Positions 1-8,471 of a stretch of DNA of 64,000 nt are shown piece by piece. Each line of letters begins with the position of its first letter. The first letter of the stretch is position 1. The translations under genes and the position numbers were made by a program. This DNA comes from Alphaproteobacteria bacterium (lineage in GTDB: Bacteria; Pseudomonadota; Alphaproteobacteria; Caulobacterales; Aquidulcibacteraceae), in contig WGNI01000005.1 of the NCBI GenBank assembly GCA_016124655.1, forward strand, positions 150,901 through 214,900, read 5' to 3'. The notes beneath the pieces are model-generated. The model was not told the origin of the DNA. It did not search any database and saw only the letters and a list, made by a program, of their open reading frames with translations.

Positions 1-714
1 GTTGTAGTTCGGAAACCGCCAGTCGAGCGCGCAATCGACTTCGATCACCTCAGCGCCCATGCGGCGCAGCGCTTCCGGCGCGAACGCGCCGGCCGTTCCG
101 TTGCCGCACGCTGCAATCACTTTCAGCGGACGCGAGAGTTTCGCGCGCGTCGCGACATCGGCGATATAACGCTCGCGCATGCCGTCCACGCGCACATAAG
201 CCCCGCCGGTGCGCTCCTTCCACGCGCCGCCGAGCACGATCTCTTTCAGCCGGCCCATTTCGTCGGGCCCGAACGTCAGCGGACGCGCGGCGCCCATCTT
301 CACGCCGGTCCAGCCGTTTTCATTGTGCGAGGCCGTCACCATCGCCACGCACGGAAGATCGAGCGCGAACTGCGCGAAATACGCCGTCGGCGACAGCGCC
401 AGCCCGATATCATGCACTTCCATGCCCGAGCGCATCAGACCCAGCATCAGCGCCTGTTTGATCGACAGCGAATAGGCCCGGTAATCGTGACCGACCACGA
501 TTTTGGGCGCCACGCCGAACTCCTGCGCCAGCGTGCCCAGTCCGAGCCCCAGCGCCTCCACGCCCAGAAGGTTCAGCTCCGGCGCCTTGGCCGAGCCCGG
601 CGCGCCGAACCACCAGCGCGCGTCGTACTCGCGAAAGCCCGTCGGCTTGACCAGCGGCAGGGATTCGAAGTCGATCGTGTTCGCCGCGAGATCGGGGCGG
701 GGGGCATGTCCCAT
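1..714 (-). CDS. Phosphomannomutase/phosphoglucomutase, 5' part only (runs off the window start)
   Basis: Alpha-D-phosphohexomutase that interconverts hexose 1- and 6-phosphates for sugar-nucleotide and envelope polysaccharide synthesis. The first 238 residues are present; the rest lies beyond base 1. Seen: the N-terminal block FREYDARWWFG (about residues 27-37) and the phosphoserine loop TASHNENGW with the catalytic serine at about residue 129. The start at 714 is chosen because GAGG lies five bases upstream. Cytosolic. Substrate preference (mannose or glucose phosphate) cannot be read from this half. It would serve the surface-sugar genes elsewhere in the window (kdsA, rfbFG), which is inference. 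Confidence 0.88.
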   Translation of the reverse strand, partial: MGHAPRPDLAANTIDFESLPLVKPTGFREYDARWWFGAPGSAKAPELNLLGVEALGLGLGTLAQEFGVAPKIVVGHDYRAYSLSIKQALMLGLMRSGMEVHDIGLALSPTAYFAQFALDLPCVAMVTASHNENGWTGVKMGAARPLTFGPDEMGRLKEIVLGGAWKERTGGAYVRVDGMRERYIADVATRAKLSRPLKVIAACGNGTAGAFAPEALRRMGAEVIEVDCALDWRFPNYN

Positions 715-836
715 GTCGGCCTCATGTCGGGAGCGAAAAGCTGCGCCTGAATGGGCGAAGCGCCGCCAAAGTGCAATGTTGGATGCTGCGCTGCAGCGCA
801 GCGGGCCGGGTTTGCGCTGCAAACGCGGCGCCGGGT

Positions 837-910
837 AAAGCATCGTGCGCGAAATGCGATCTTCGGCTTGGACCGGCTTGATCATCGCATTTCGCGCACA
901 AAGATGCTTT
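837..910. repeat. Large imperfect palindrome between the phosphohexomutase and gpmA
   Basis: The outer arms AAAGCATC (837-844) and GATGCTTT (903-910) enclose a perfect 16-bp inner stem (845-860 with 884-899, arm GTGCGCGAAATGCGAT). It lies in a 297-base gene-free stretch (715-1011) upstream of gpmA. It resembles two other stem elements in the window (10499-10560, 44249-44296) that begin with a similar (A)AGCA motif. Further on, TAAAGCAAC (926-934) is mirrored by GTTGCTTTA (993-1001), just before the gpmA Shine-Dalgarno. Nothing else is recognised in this stretch. Confidence 0.7.
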
Positions 911-1011
911 AGATTCAAAAGCTTCTAAAGCAACTTTATGCGTCCAAATCGCTTCCCCGCATGCCGTCGGGCGCGTGGCGAATTGGATGCATGTTGCTTT
1001 AAGGAGAGTTG

Positions 1012-1725
1012 ATGGTTGTTCTTGCCCTACTGCGCCATGGCCAGAGCCAATGGAACCTGGAGAACCGCTTCACCGGCTGGGTCGACGTCGATCTGACGGA
1101 GGAGGGCGAGCGCCAGGCCCGCCGCGCCGGCCAGCTGCTTGGCGCAAGCGGCGTCGCCTTCGACGCGATGTTTACCTCGGTGCTCACCCGCGCCATCCGC
1201 ACCGGTCAGATCGCGCTGCGCGAAGCGGGCCTCGCCTGGCTGCCCGTGCACAAGGATTGGCGCCTGAACGAGCGCCATTACGGCGCGCTGACCGGCCTCA
1301 ACAAGGCCGAGACCGCCGCCCAGCATGGCGAAGATCAGGTCAAGATCTGGCGCCGGTCTTATGACGTCCCGCCGCCGCCGCTGCCGCCGGGCGGGACGTA
1401 CGATTTCGCCGCCGATCGCCGCTATGCCGGCGTCGCACCCCCCGCCACAGAATCGCTGAAGACCACGCTCGACCGCGTCCTGCCGTATTGGGGCGATGTC
1501 ATCGCGCCCGAGCTGCGCGTGGGAAAAAACCTGATTATCGCCGCGCACGGCAATTCGCTGCGCGCCATCGTGAAGCAGATTTTCGCGGTCTCGGATTCAG
1601 ACATCGTCGGCGTTGAAATCCCGACCGGCAATCCGTTGCTCATCGAGCTGGACGCGCAATTGCGCCCGGTGTCCGCCCGCTATCTCGATGCCGAGCGCGC
1701 GGAAACCCTCCCGCCGCTGCCGTGA
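1012..1725 (+). CDS. gpmA: 2,3-bisphosphoglycerate-dependent phosphoglycerate mutase
   Basis: Interconverts 3- and 2-phosphoglycerate in glycolysis and gluconeogenesis. The 237-residue protein starts with the histidine-phosphatase motif RHGQSQWN, with phospho-acceptor His9. The GpmA-specific block [12 protein letters not shown] and the second catalytic histidine in AAHGNSLRA follow. The ATG at 1012 is preferred over a TTG three bases upstream because AAGGAGAG ends just before it. The stop overlaps the next start by four bases (GTGA), so the two genes are probably translationally coupled. Length is slightly below the 250 residues of enterobacterial GpmA. Confidence 0.95.
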   Translation: MVVLALLRHGQSQWNLENRFTGWVDVDLTEEGERQARRAGQLLGASGVAFDAMFTSVLTRAIRTGQIALREAGLAWLPVHKDWRLNERHYGALTGLNKAETAAQHGEDQVKIWRRSYDVPPPPLPPGGTYDFAADRRYAGVAPPATESLKTTLDRVLPYWGDVIAPELRVGKNLIIAAHGNSLRAIVKQIFAVSDSDIVGVEIPTGNPLLIELDAQLRPVSARYLDAERAETLPPLP

Positions 1726-2165
1726 GCGACGAGGCCTGGATGCGCCGCGCGCTGGCGCTGGCCGAGGCGGGAAGGGGCCGCACGGGCGAGAATCCTGTCG
1801 TCGGCTGCGTGATTGTTTCATCCGCGGGAACGGTTCTGAGCGAAGCGCGCACGGGAGACGGCGGTCGCCCGCATGCCGAGGAAACCGCGCTCGACGCGGC
1901 CGGCGATGCGAAGGGCGGGACGGCCTATGTCACCTTGGAGCCATGCGCCCGCCGCACGACGGGCGCCGCGTCCTGCGCCGATCGCTTGATCGCCGCGGGC
2001 GTGCGCCGTGTCGTCGTCGCCGCGCGCGATCCCCATCCGTTTGCCTCAGGCGAAGGGGTAGCGCGTCTGCAGGCCGCCGGCGCGAGCGTTGAAATGGGAT
2101 TGCTGCAGGATGAAGCGCGCGCGCAGAACCCCGCCTTCTTCGCGCAATGGGATCGCGAGAAATAG
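1722..2165 (+). CDS. RibD-type pyrimidine deaminase, deaminase domain only
   Basis: 147-residue zinc-dependent deaminase. Zinc-site motifs are HAE (His51, Glu53) and PC-x9-C (Cys75, Cys85), in the arrangement of the N-terminal half of RibD, which deaminates the riboflavin-pathway pyrimidine intermediate. The C-terminal reductase half of RibD is absent and the stop at 2163-2165 is clean, so this is a free-standing deaminase. The start is a GTG overlapping the gpmA stop by four bases. It could act with a separate reductase in riboflavin synthesis, or on another nucleotide. Family confidence is high; substrate is inference. Confidence 0.8.
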   Translation: MSDEAWMRRALALAEAGRGRTGENPVVGCVIVSSAGTVLSEARTGDGGRPHAEETALDAAGDAKGGTAYVTLEPCARRTTGAASCADRLIAAGVRRVVVAARDPHPFASGEGVARLQAAGASVEMGLLQDEARAQNPAFFAQWDREK

Positions 2166-2171
2166 CGCGCG

Positions 2172-3236
2172 CTATCCGGCCATCGCAGGCGCGACAGCGG
2201 CGGACGCATTGGTCTTGATCTCTTGATAAAGCGCCATCGCCGCGCGCACGAAGGCTTCCTTCGTGAAATGCGCGCGATAGGCGCGCTCGCCATTCTCCAC
2301 CAGACGCTGCGCCAGATCGGCGTCTTCCAGAATGCGGCGGATGCCTGCGCGCAGCGCAGCGACATCGTCGCGCGGCACAAGGATCGCGTTTTCGTCCGGC
2401 GTGACGGTAGCGGCAGGCCCCGCCGCATCCGCGACCACCAGCGGCTTGCCCGCGGCCCACGCTTCCACGGTCACCGTGCCGAACGGCTCGTAGCGCGAGG
2501 GAAACGCGACGACATCGCACGCCGCCAACAGCGCCGAGCGATCTGTGCGCCAGCCAAGGAAATGCGCGCGATCGCCAAGCCCAAGCCGCGCAGCCTGCGC
2601 TTTCAGATCGCCCTCCAATGGTCCCGCGCCGGCGATCCACAGATGCACGCCCGCCAGCTCAGCCGCGGCGTCCAAGAGCGTGTCGATGCCCTTCTTCCAA
2701 TGCAGCCGCGCCAGCGCGAGAACGACGGGCGCATCTTCCGGCGTGTTCAGGCTGGCGCGATCGACAGGCGCGGCGTCCTCAATATTTGCAAACGTGTGCA
2801 ACGTCGTCACGCGGTCGCGCGGCGCGCCTTCGTCAACGATGTGCCGCGCGATGTCGCGCGTGACGCCGGCGTGCCACGCGCAATTGCGAAAACGCGAAAG
2901 TTTGTAATACCCGCCGTACCAGGCCAGGCTGATGTCGCGCCAGCGCCGCGGCGCGAACGTGCCCGCGCGCCCCATCCAATAATGGATCACGTCGGGCTCG
3001 ACCGCGCGCACCGCCGCGATGATCTTGTTCTGCGTCGGCGTTCGCCAGAATTTATCGAAGCTTGCTGTGGTGACCGGAACGCCCGCCGCCTGCAGCGTCT
3101 CAAGCCGCGCGCCATCATCGGCGCGGGTGATGACGTGCTGCACGACGCCTGCCTCCGCAAGCGCAGTGACGCCGTCCAGCATCATGGTCTCTGCGCCGCC
3201 TTCGCGTGCGCCGGCCATTACATGCACGACCCGCAT
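2172..3236 (-). CDS. GT4-type glycosyltransferase
   Basis: 354-residue GT-B fold glycosyltransferase. The N-terminal half holds the glycine-rich acceptor-side motif GAREGGAET (about residues 9-17). The C-terminal half holds the sugar-nucleotide site with the E-x7-E pattern in RYEPFGTVTVEAW. It has no membrane segment, so it is probably a peripheral cytosolic enzyme. It lies just downstream of kdsA on the same strand, which suggests a role in lipopolysaccharide core or other surface-glycan assembly (inference). It converges on the deaminase gene with only six bases between stops. Donor and acceptor are unknown. Confidence 0.85.
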   Translation of the reverse strand: MRVVHVMAGAREGGAETMMLDGVTALAEAGVVQHVITRADDGARLETLQAAGVPVTTASFDKFWRTPTQNKIIAAVRAVEPDVIHYWMGRAGTFAPRRWRDISLAWYGGYYKLSRFRNCAWHAGVTRDIARHIVDEGAPRDRVTTLHTFANIEDAAPVDRASLNTPEDAPVVLALARLHWKKGIDTLLDAAAELAGVHLWIAGAGPLEGDLKAQAARLGLGDRAHFLGWRTDRSALLAACDVVAFPSRYEPFGTVTVEAWAAGKPLVVADAAGPAATVTPDENAILVPRDDVAALRAGIRRILEDADLAQRLVENGERAYRAHFTKEAFVRAAMALYQEIKTNASAAVAPAMAG

Positions 3237-3316
3237 GACGTCCCCGCGGTTTCTTCCGCCATCAGCCTGTAACAAATGCTTCAACGCAGCGTCAAACGCA
3301 CGGTTGCGGCGCAGCG

Positions 3317-4183
3317 TCAGGCTGTCGCAAGCGCCGGCGCGGATTTCGCCAGCCGGTCGAACGCAACCAGATCGCGCACCAGCGCCTCCAATTGATCGAA
3401 CGGCACCATGTTGGGCCCGTCGGACGGCGCGTTTTCCGGATCGGGATGCGCTTCGATGAAGATCGCCGCCACCCCGATCGCGGCCGCCGCACGCGCCAGC
3501 ACGGGAACGAATTCCCGTTCTCCGCCAGAGCTTTCGCCGCGTCCGCCGGGCTGCTGCACCGAATGCGTGGCGTCGAACACCACCGGCGCGCCGAAGCTTT
3601 TCAGGATCGGCAGCGCCCGCATGTCGCTGACCAGCGTGTTGTAGCCGAAGCTCGCGCCGCGCTCGCACGTCATCACGTTCGGATTGCCCGCGCCCGTGAT
3701 CTTGCCGATCACGTTTTTCATGTCCCACGGCGCCAGGAACTGGCCTTTCTTCACATTGATCGGCTTGCCGGTCTCCGCCGCGGCGACCAGCAGATCGGTC
3801 TGCCGGCACAAGAAAGCCGGGATTTGCAGCACGTCGACGACCTCGGCCACCGGCGCGCATTGCTCCGGCAAGTGCACGTCCGTCAGCACCGGCACGCCGA
3901 CCTTGGCGCGGATTTCCTCAAACACGGGCGCCGCGAAATCGAGCCCGGCGCCACGCGCGCCCTTCAGGCTGGAGCGGTTCGCCTTGTCGAAACTGGTCTT
4001 GTAGATGAAGTCCGCCCCGACCCGGCCGAACAGGTCCTTCAGGAAATGCGCCGTCTCCAGCGCGTGGTCCCGGCTCTCCATCGCGCACGGCCCGCAGATG
4101 AAGGTCAGCGGCTTGTCGTTGCCGATGCTCAAAGGGGCGCCGCCGGCGCGGGGCACGGCGATAGGGGAGGCGGGGGCGGTCAT
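3317..4183 (-). CDS. kdsA: 3-deoxy-8-phosphooctulonate (KDO-8-P) synthase
   Basis: Condenses phosphoenolpyruvate with arabinose 5-phosphate to form KDO 8-phosphate, the committed step for the KDO of lipid A-core. The 288 residues are close to the usual 280-285. Family motifs seen: [10 protein letters not shown] near the N terminus, [11 protein letters not shown], the PEP-site region [11 protein letters not shown], and [12 protein letters not shown]. The start at 4183 follows AAAGGACA. An open frame continues upstream in the same register but shows no kdsA features. The sequence does not show whether the enzyme is the metal-dependent type. Confidence 0.95.
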   Translation of the reverse strand: MTAPASPIAVPRAGGAPLSIGNDKPLTFICGPCAMESRDHALETAHFLKDLFGRVGADFIYKTSFDKANRSSLKGARGAGLDFAAPVFEEIRAKVGVPVLTDVHLPEQCAPVAEVVDVLQIPAFLCRQTDLLVAAAETGKPINVKKGQFLAPWDMKNVIGKITGAGNPNVMTCERGASFGYNTLVSDMRALPILKSFGAPVVFDATHSVQQPGGRGESSGGEREFVPVLARAAAAIGVAAIFIEAHPDPENAPSDGPNMVPFDQLEALVRDLVAFDRLAKSAPALATA

Positions 4184-4288
4184 GAATGTCCTTTCAAGGC
4201 CGTTCAGATAGGCCGCCCACGCGTCCGGCTCAACGGCGCCGGCGCAGCGGGCCGCGACAGCGCCGCCGCAGCCGGGTAAAGCGACGCC

Positions 4289-4894
4289 ATGAAGCTCTTC
4301 TATTCGCCAACCTCGCCCTATGCCCGCAAAGTCCGCATCGTCATCCTTGAGAAGGGCTTGAGCGCGCAGGTCGATCTGATCGCGGCCAATCCATTGGGCG
4401 ACGACGCCGCGGCCCTCCAAACCGCCAATCCGCTCGGCAAGGTGCCCGCGCTCGTCGCCGCCGACGGCGCAGCCCTCTACGACAGCCCCGTCATCTGCGA
4501 ATTTCTCGACGCGATGGCCGGCGCGCCGCCGCTGATCCCCGCATCCGGCGATGCGCGCTGGGATTGCCTGCGCCGCCAGGCCTTGGCCGACGGCGTGATG
4601 GACGCCGCCTTCAGCCTGGTGATGGAGAGCCGCCGCCCCGAAGGTCTGCGCGCGCCCGATTGGATCGCGCGCTGGGAAAGCGGCATCGCCCGCAGCGTCG
4701 CCGCCGCGCGCGAGATGATAGCCGCCGATCGCTTCGATCTCGGCGACATCGCCTTGATCGCCGCGCTCGACTATCTCGATTTCCGCCTCGCGCGATTGAA
4801 CTGGCGCGCCCAGGCCCCGCATCTCGCGCGCTGGGCCGACGCCGTGGCCGAAAGGCCGAGCGTAAAGCACACCGCCCCGCCTGCTGGAGCGTAA
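4289..4894 (+). CDS. Glutathione S-transferase family protein
   Basis: 201-residue cytosolic transferase. The N-terminal thioredoxin-fold domain begins with [17 protein letters not shown], whose Ser/Tyr region is where glutathione is activated. It contains the cis-proline motif GKVPAL and the glutathione-binding DSPVI. The C-terminal half is the helical domain. It starts 105 bases from the divergent kdsA and is followed four bases later by the VIT-family gene. The family covers detoxification, dehalogenation and isomerisation; which applies here cannot be told. Confidence 0.9.
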   Translation: MKLFYSPTSPYARKVRIVILEKGLSAQVDLIAANPLGDDAAALQTANPLGKVPALVAADGAALYDSPVICEFLDAMAGAPPLIPASGDARWDCLRRQALADGVMDAAFSLVMESRRPEGLRAPDWIARWESGIARSVAAAREMIAADRFDLGDIALIAALDYLDFRLARLNWRAQAPHLARWADAVAERPSVKHTAPPAGA

Positions 4895-4898
4895 CGCC

Positions 4899-5600
4899 GT
4901 GGCGCGCGCCCGCACGCACATCGAACGCCATCGCGTCGAACGCATCGGCTGGCTGCGCGCCGCCGTGCTCGGCGCCAATGACGGCATCGTCTCCACCGCC
5001 AGCCTGATCGTCGGCGTCGCCGCCGCGCAGGCCAACAAGAGCGCTGTGCTCGTTGCTGGCGTCGCAGCGCTCGCCGCCGGCGCCATGTCGATGGCGGCGG
5101 GCGAGTATGTTTCCGTCAGTTCGCAATCAGATACTGAAAAGGCCGATCTGGCGCGCGAATCCCGCGAATTGGCCGAGCAATCTGATCTCGAGCACGAAGA
5201 GCTGGCGCAAATTTATGTGCGGCGCGGCCTGGAGCCTGGCCTGGCGCGCGATGTCGCAACGCAATTGATGGCCAAGGATGCGCTCGGCGCGCACGCGCGC
5301 GATGAGCTGGGGATTTCGGAAATCACCACCGCGCGCCCAATTCAGGCCGCGCTGACGTCGGCGGCGACCTTTTCCGCCGGCGCCGCCGCGCCGCTTATCG
5401 TCGCCATGCTCGCGCCCGCCGACATGATCGGCTGGGCGGTTTCGATCGGCGCGCTGATCTGTCTCGCGGCGCTGGGCGCAGTCGGCGCACGAACGGGCGG
5501 CGCGCCCATCGGCGTATCGGTGCTGCGCGTCACGTTTTGGGGCGCGCTGGCGCTTGCCGTCACCGCCGGCGTCGGCTCGCTGTTTGGCGTCTCCGCCTAA
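4899..5600 (+). CDS. VIT1/CCC1 family membrane protein (putative iron/manganese transporter)
   Basis: 233-residue integral membrane protein. The signature [19 protein letters not shown] lies in the first membrane segment. [14 protein letters not shown] follows in the second, then a charged cytoplasmic loop rich in Glu and Arg (about residues 80-145) that in this family binds metal. Three hydrophobic segments close the protein. Homologues move Fe2+ or Mn2+ out of the cytosol. The start is GTG at 4899, four bases after the GST stop, with GGAG further upstream. Transport direction and metal are inferred from the family only. Confidence 0.85.
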   Translation: MARARTHIERHRVERIGWLRAAVLGANDGIVSTASLIVGVAAAQANKSAVLVAGVAALAAGAMSMAAGEYVSVSSQSDTEKADLARESRELAEQSDLEHEELAQIYVRRGLEPGLARDVATQLMAKDALGAHARDELGISEITTARPIQAALTSAATFSAGAAAPLIVAMLAPADMIGWAVSIGALICLAALGAVGARTGGAPIGVSVLRVTFWGALALAVTAGVGSLFGVSA

Positions 5601-6145
5601 CGCGGCGCGCGCTTCGCCAGGATCCGCTGCAGCGTGCGCCGGTGCATGTTCAGCCGCCGCGCGGTTTCCGAAACATTGTGTCCGCACAGCTCATAGACGC
5701 GCTGAATGTGCTCCCAACGCACGCGGTCCGCGCTCATCGGATTGTCCGGCGGGGCGGGGCGGTCTTCCGGGTTGGCGAGCAGCGCCTTCACCACGTCGTC
5801 GACATCCGCCGGCTTCGACAGATAATCGATCGCGCCGGCCTTCACCGCGGCCACCGCGGTGGCGATGTTGCCGTAGCCGGTCAGCATCACGATCTTGCAG
5901 TCCTCGCGCTTCTTGCGCAGCGCCTCCACCACGGTGAGGCCCGAGCCGTCCTCCAGCCGCAGATCGATCACCGCGAACGCCGGCGCCGCCGCCGAGGCCG
6001 CCGCGGCCGCTTCGCTCACCGATCCCGCGGTTGTTACGTCAAACCCGCGCCCCCCGAGCGCCCGCCCGAGGCGCGTCAGAAAGGCTGCGTCGTCGTCCAC
6101 CACAAGCACAGTTTTGTCTGGCAGGGCGGCGATCGTGTCGTCCAT
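5597..6145 (-). CDS. regA: RegA/PrrA/ActR-type redox response regulator
   Basis: 182-residue response regulator. The receiver domain has the acidic pocket VVDDD, phospho-acceptor Asp61 and the conserved lysine in YLSKPAD. The short C-terminal Fis-like helix-turn-helix (NVSETARRLNMHRRTLQRIL) is the hallmark of the RegA family, global activators and repressors of respiration and energy-metabolism genes under low oxygen. The start at 6145 follows GGAG; an in-frame upstream ATG would add 24 atypical residues. It sits 91 bases downstream of regB on the same strand. It overlaps the convergent VIT gene by four bases. Confidence 0.93.
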   Translation of the reverse strand: MDDTIAALPDKTVLVVDDDAAFLTRLGRALGGRGFDVTTAGSVSEAAAAASAAAPAFAVIDLRLEDGSGLTVVEALRKKREDCKIVMLTGYGNIATAVAAVKAGAIDYLSKPADVDDVVKALLANPEDRPAPPDNPMSADRVRWEHIQRVYELCGHNVSETARRLNMHRRTLQRILAKRAPR

Positions 6146-6236
6146 CGCCCGAATCTCCGATTGGTCCGTTATCTGAGCGTGTAGATGACGTTTTTTGAGG
6201 AAAAAGCCAGGGCGCACAGCCGGAAGGGGCGCCGCT

Positions 6237-7538
6237 TCACAGCGGCTCGGCCTCCAGGACGCTGCGCGGCCAGGCCACCCGCACCACCGCCCCGGCGCGC
6301 GGCGGCGTCCGGTTGCGGAAGGTCACGCTCGCCCCGGAGCGCTCCAGGAGCGTCGCGGCGATGAAGAAGCCGAGGCCAAGCCCGCCGCCGGCGTCGTTGC
6401 CGCCGCGCTCGCTGACATAAGGTTCGCCGAGCCGCCCCAACACGTCGGACGGGAAGCCGGGGCCGTCGTCCACCACGGTGACGACGATCTCCGCGCCGCT
6501 CCATTCCGCGCGGACGTCCACGCTCTGGCTGGCGAACCCCACCGCGTTTTCGATGATGTTGCCCAAGCCGTGCATGATTTCCGGCATGCGCTTGACGGTC
6601 GGCGCGGGGCTCTCGCCCGAGCGCGAAAACGCAATCTCCGCGCCCAGCCCCTGATGCGGCGCGGCGGCCTCCTCAAGAAGCGCCATAAGCGGCGTCCGGG
6701 TCACCATCGCGTCGCCGGTTTCCGGCCGCGCGGAAAGCTGTTTCAGGATCGCCCGGCAGCGCTCGGATTGCGACACCAACAACGCGGCGTCTTCTGCGTA
6801 CGGAGAATCCGGCGGAATCTCGCGCGCCATTTCCTTCGCGACGAGGTGAATGGTCGCCAGCGGCGTGCCGAGCTCATGCGCCGCCGCCGCCGCGAGGCCG
6901 CCCAGCGCGGAAAGCCGCTGCTCGCGCGCCAGCACGCCTTCGGCTTCGCGCAGCGCCTCGTTGAGCCGCTCCTCTTCCGCCGCCACCCGCCACGCATAAA
7001 CCGCGGTGAAGATCAGCCCGATCACCACCGCTACGGAAAGCCCAACCTCATAGAGCGGCGGCAACACCAGCGTCTGCCCTGCGATCCACGGCAATGGCAT
7101 GCGCCACAGCGACAAACCGATGATGCACGCCGTCGCCAGCACGGTCAGCGCCAAGACATAAATCGTGCGCAGCGCCGCCGCCGCCACCGCCACCGGCGCA
7201 ATGAACAACAGCGTGAACGGGTTCGACGCGCCGCCCGTCAGCGCCAGCAGAAACGCCAATTGCAGCACGTCATAAGCCAGCTGCAGCGCCGCTTCCCATT
7301 CCGTCGCCAAGCCCTGTTCCGGGCGCGCGACCATCAGGAAAATGTTCACCCAAGCCGAAAGCGCAATCGCCCACAGCGCCAGCGACAGCGGCAGATCGAG
7401 CCGCAGCCCGAACTCCACGAACAGGATCGCCGCCGTCTGCCCCGCGATCGCCAGCCAGCGCAGCAAGATCAGCGTGCGCAGCCGCACGCGGCCCGCGGCG
7501 ATCAAGGCCGGAGAAGGGGAGGGAAACGCAGCCGCCAT
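6237..7538 (-). CDS. regB: RegB/PrrB/ActS-type redox sensor histidine kinase
   Basis: 433-residue membrane kinase. Six hydrophobic segments fill residues 20-185, with the quinone-site motif TGGASNPF at 101-108. The H-box AAAAHELGTPLATI carries phospho-acceptor His221. Cys261 in SERCRAIL sits where the redox-active cysteine of Rhodobacter RegB lies. The ATPase domain has NIIENAV, DDGPGF and GLGLGFF. It phosphorylates RegA when the quinone pool is reduced. The adjacent divergent SenC gene reproduces the partnership seen in Rhodobacter. Autoregulation or promoter elements were not resolved in the 143-base gap. Confidence 0.94.
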   Translation of the reverse strand: MAAAFPSPSPALIAAGRVRLRTLILLRWLAIAGQTAAILFVEFGLRLDLPLSLALWAIALSAWVNIFLMVARPEQGLATEWEAALQLAYDVLQLAFLLALTGGASNPFTLLFIAPVAVAAAALRTIYVLALTVLATACIIGLSLWRMPLPWIAGQTLVLPPLYEVGLSVAVVIGLIFTAVYAWRVAAEEERLNEALREAEGVLAREQRLSALGGLAAAAAHELGTPLATIHLVAKEMAREIPPDSPYAEDAALLVSQSERCRAILKQLSARPETGDAMVTRTPLMALLEEAAAPHQGLGAEIAFSRSGESPAPTVKRMPEIMHGLGNIIENAVGFASQSVDVRAEWSGAEIVVTVVDDGPGFPSDVLGRLGEPYVSERGGNDAGGGLGLGFFIAATLLERSGASVTFRNRTPPRAGAVVRVAWPRSVLEAEPL

Positions 7539-7681
7539 CGCGCCGGTTATGGGTCGCGCCGCCGCGCCAGGAAAGCCGCCTCGCTTTCGCGTTGCAAACC
7601 GGACCGCCGCCGCCGGCGATGAAACATCGCGCCGCGCGCCGCATTGTCCTTCCCGGTCCCCATGGAGTAGGCAGGCGCGCT

Positions 7682-8365
7682 ATGGCGAAACAACCCCAGA
7701 AGCGAAGCGGCGGCGCCGCGGGCGTGCTTGTGCCGTTCGTGGCCGCGATGGGCATTGTCGGCCTCGGCGTGGCCTGGTTCGCGCAGGAGCAGCAGGCTCC
7801 CCGCGTTGTCGCGGCCCCCGAGGGCTGCATCACCACCGGGCTGGACGCCATCGGCGGCCCCATCGATCTGATCGACATCAATGGCCGCCAGGTCACGCAG
7901 GCCGAATTGGCCGGCGCGCCGAGTTTTGTCTATTTCGGGTTCACGCACTGCCCCGACGTCTGCCCGACGACGATGTTGCAGATGGCCGACGCCATCAACA
8001 CGCTGGGCCCCTCTGGCGCGGGCGTGCAGCCCGTGCTGATCACCCTCGATCCCGAGCGCGACACCACCGACGTGATGGACGCCTTCATCGAGACCAGCGG
8101 CTTCCCCACCGGCCTCGTCGGCCTCACCGGCACGCCGGCTCAGGCCAACGCCGCCGCCGCCGCGTTTAAGGTGAGCCACCGCCGCACCCCCACCGCCGGC
8201 TCCAGCGACTACACGGTCGACCATTCGTCCTTTGTGTACCTCATGGACGGCGACTGGCGCACCCGCGGGCTCTACAACACCATCGACGGGAACCCTTCGG
8301 GGCTGGCGCAGTGCGCCCGGGCCGCCCTAGGCCCCGATCTGGGCGCGGACTCCGCCGAGCGCTGA
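7682..8365 (+). CDS. senC: SCO1/SenC family copper-binding protein
   Basis: 227-residue membrane-anchored, periplasmic thioredoxin-fold protein. One hydrophobic anchor spans about residues 13-33. The copper-binding CPDVC (Cys90, Cys94) and the distal ligand His181 in DYTVDHSSF are all present, so it should be functional. SCO proteins deliver copper to or reduce the CuA site of cytochrome oxidase. It is divergent from regB, as expected for a redox-regulon neighbour. The start at 7682 is chosen because the anchor follows directly; an upstream in-frame ATG at 7592 would run into the regB promoter region. Confidence 0.92.
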   Translation: MAKQPQKRSGGAAGVLVPFVAAMGIVGLGVAWFAQEQQAPRVVAAPEGCITTGLDAIGGPIDLIDINGRQVTQAELAGAPSFVYFGFTHCPDVCPTTMLQMADAINTLGPSGAGVQPVLITLDPERDTTDVMDAFIETSGFPTGLVGLTGTPAQANAAAAAFKVSHRRTPTAGSSDYTVDHSSFVYLMDGDWRTRGLYNTIDGNPSGLAQCARAALGPDLGADSAER

Positions 8366-8412
8366 TCGCCCAAAACAAGCCGCCCAGCTGGTTTATTCGG
8401 TGGCGCCCCCCA

Positions 8413-8458
8413 AACGTAACCACTACGTTAAGATGTTGCACTGCAATATTACGCAGTG
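8413..8458. promoter_or_regulatory. Two inverted repeats upstream of the PHA depolymerase gene
   Basis: AACGTA-N5-TACGTT (8413-8429) is followed by CACTGC-N8-GCAGTG (8439-8458), in the 106 bases before the depolymerase start at 8472. The second contains TTGCACTGCAATATT, similar in style to the TGC/GCA-rich sites bound by the PHA regulator PhaR in other alphaproteobacteria. The first is unassigned. Binding by PhaR is inference; the palindromes themselves are seen directly. Confidence 0.45.
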
Positions 8459-8471
8459 AGTCGGGGGCTGA

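Noticed and set aside
3237..3860. Longer glycosyltransferase start inside kdsA
   Set aside because: The extension lies antisense-free but wholly within kdsA in another frame; the ATG at 3236 begins the typical GT4 N terminus.
4184..5086. N-terminal extension of kdsA by about 300 codons
   Set aside because: The frame stays open but runs antisense to the glutathione transferase and VIT genes; kdsA at 4183 has a good ribosome-binding site and normal length.
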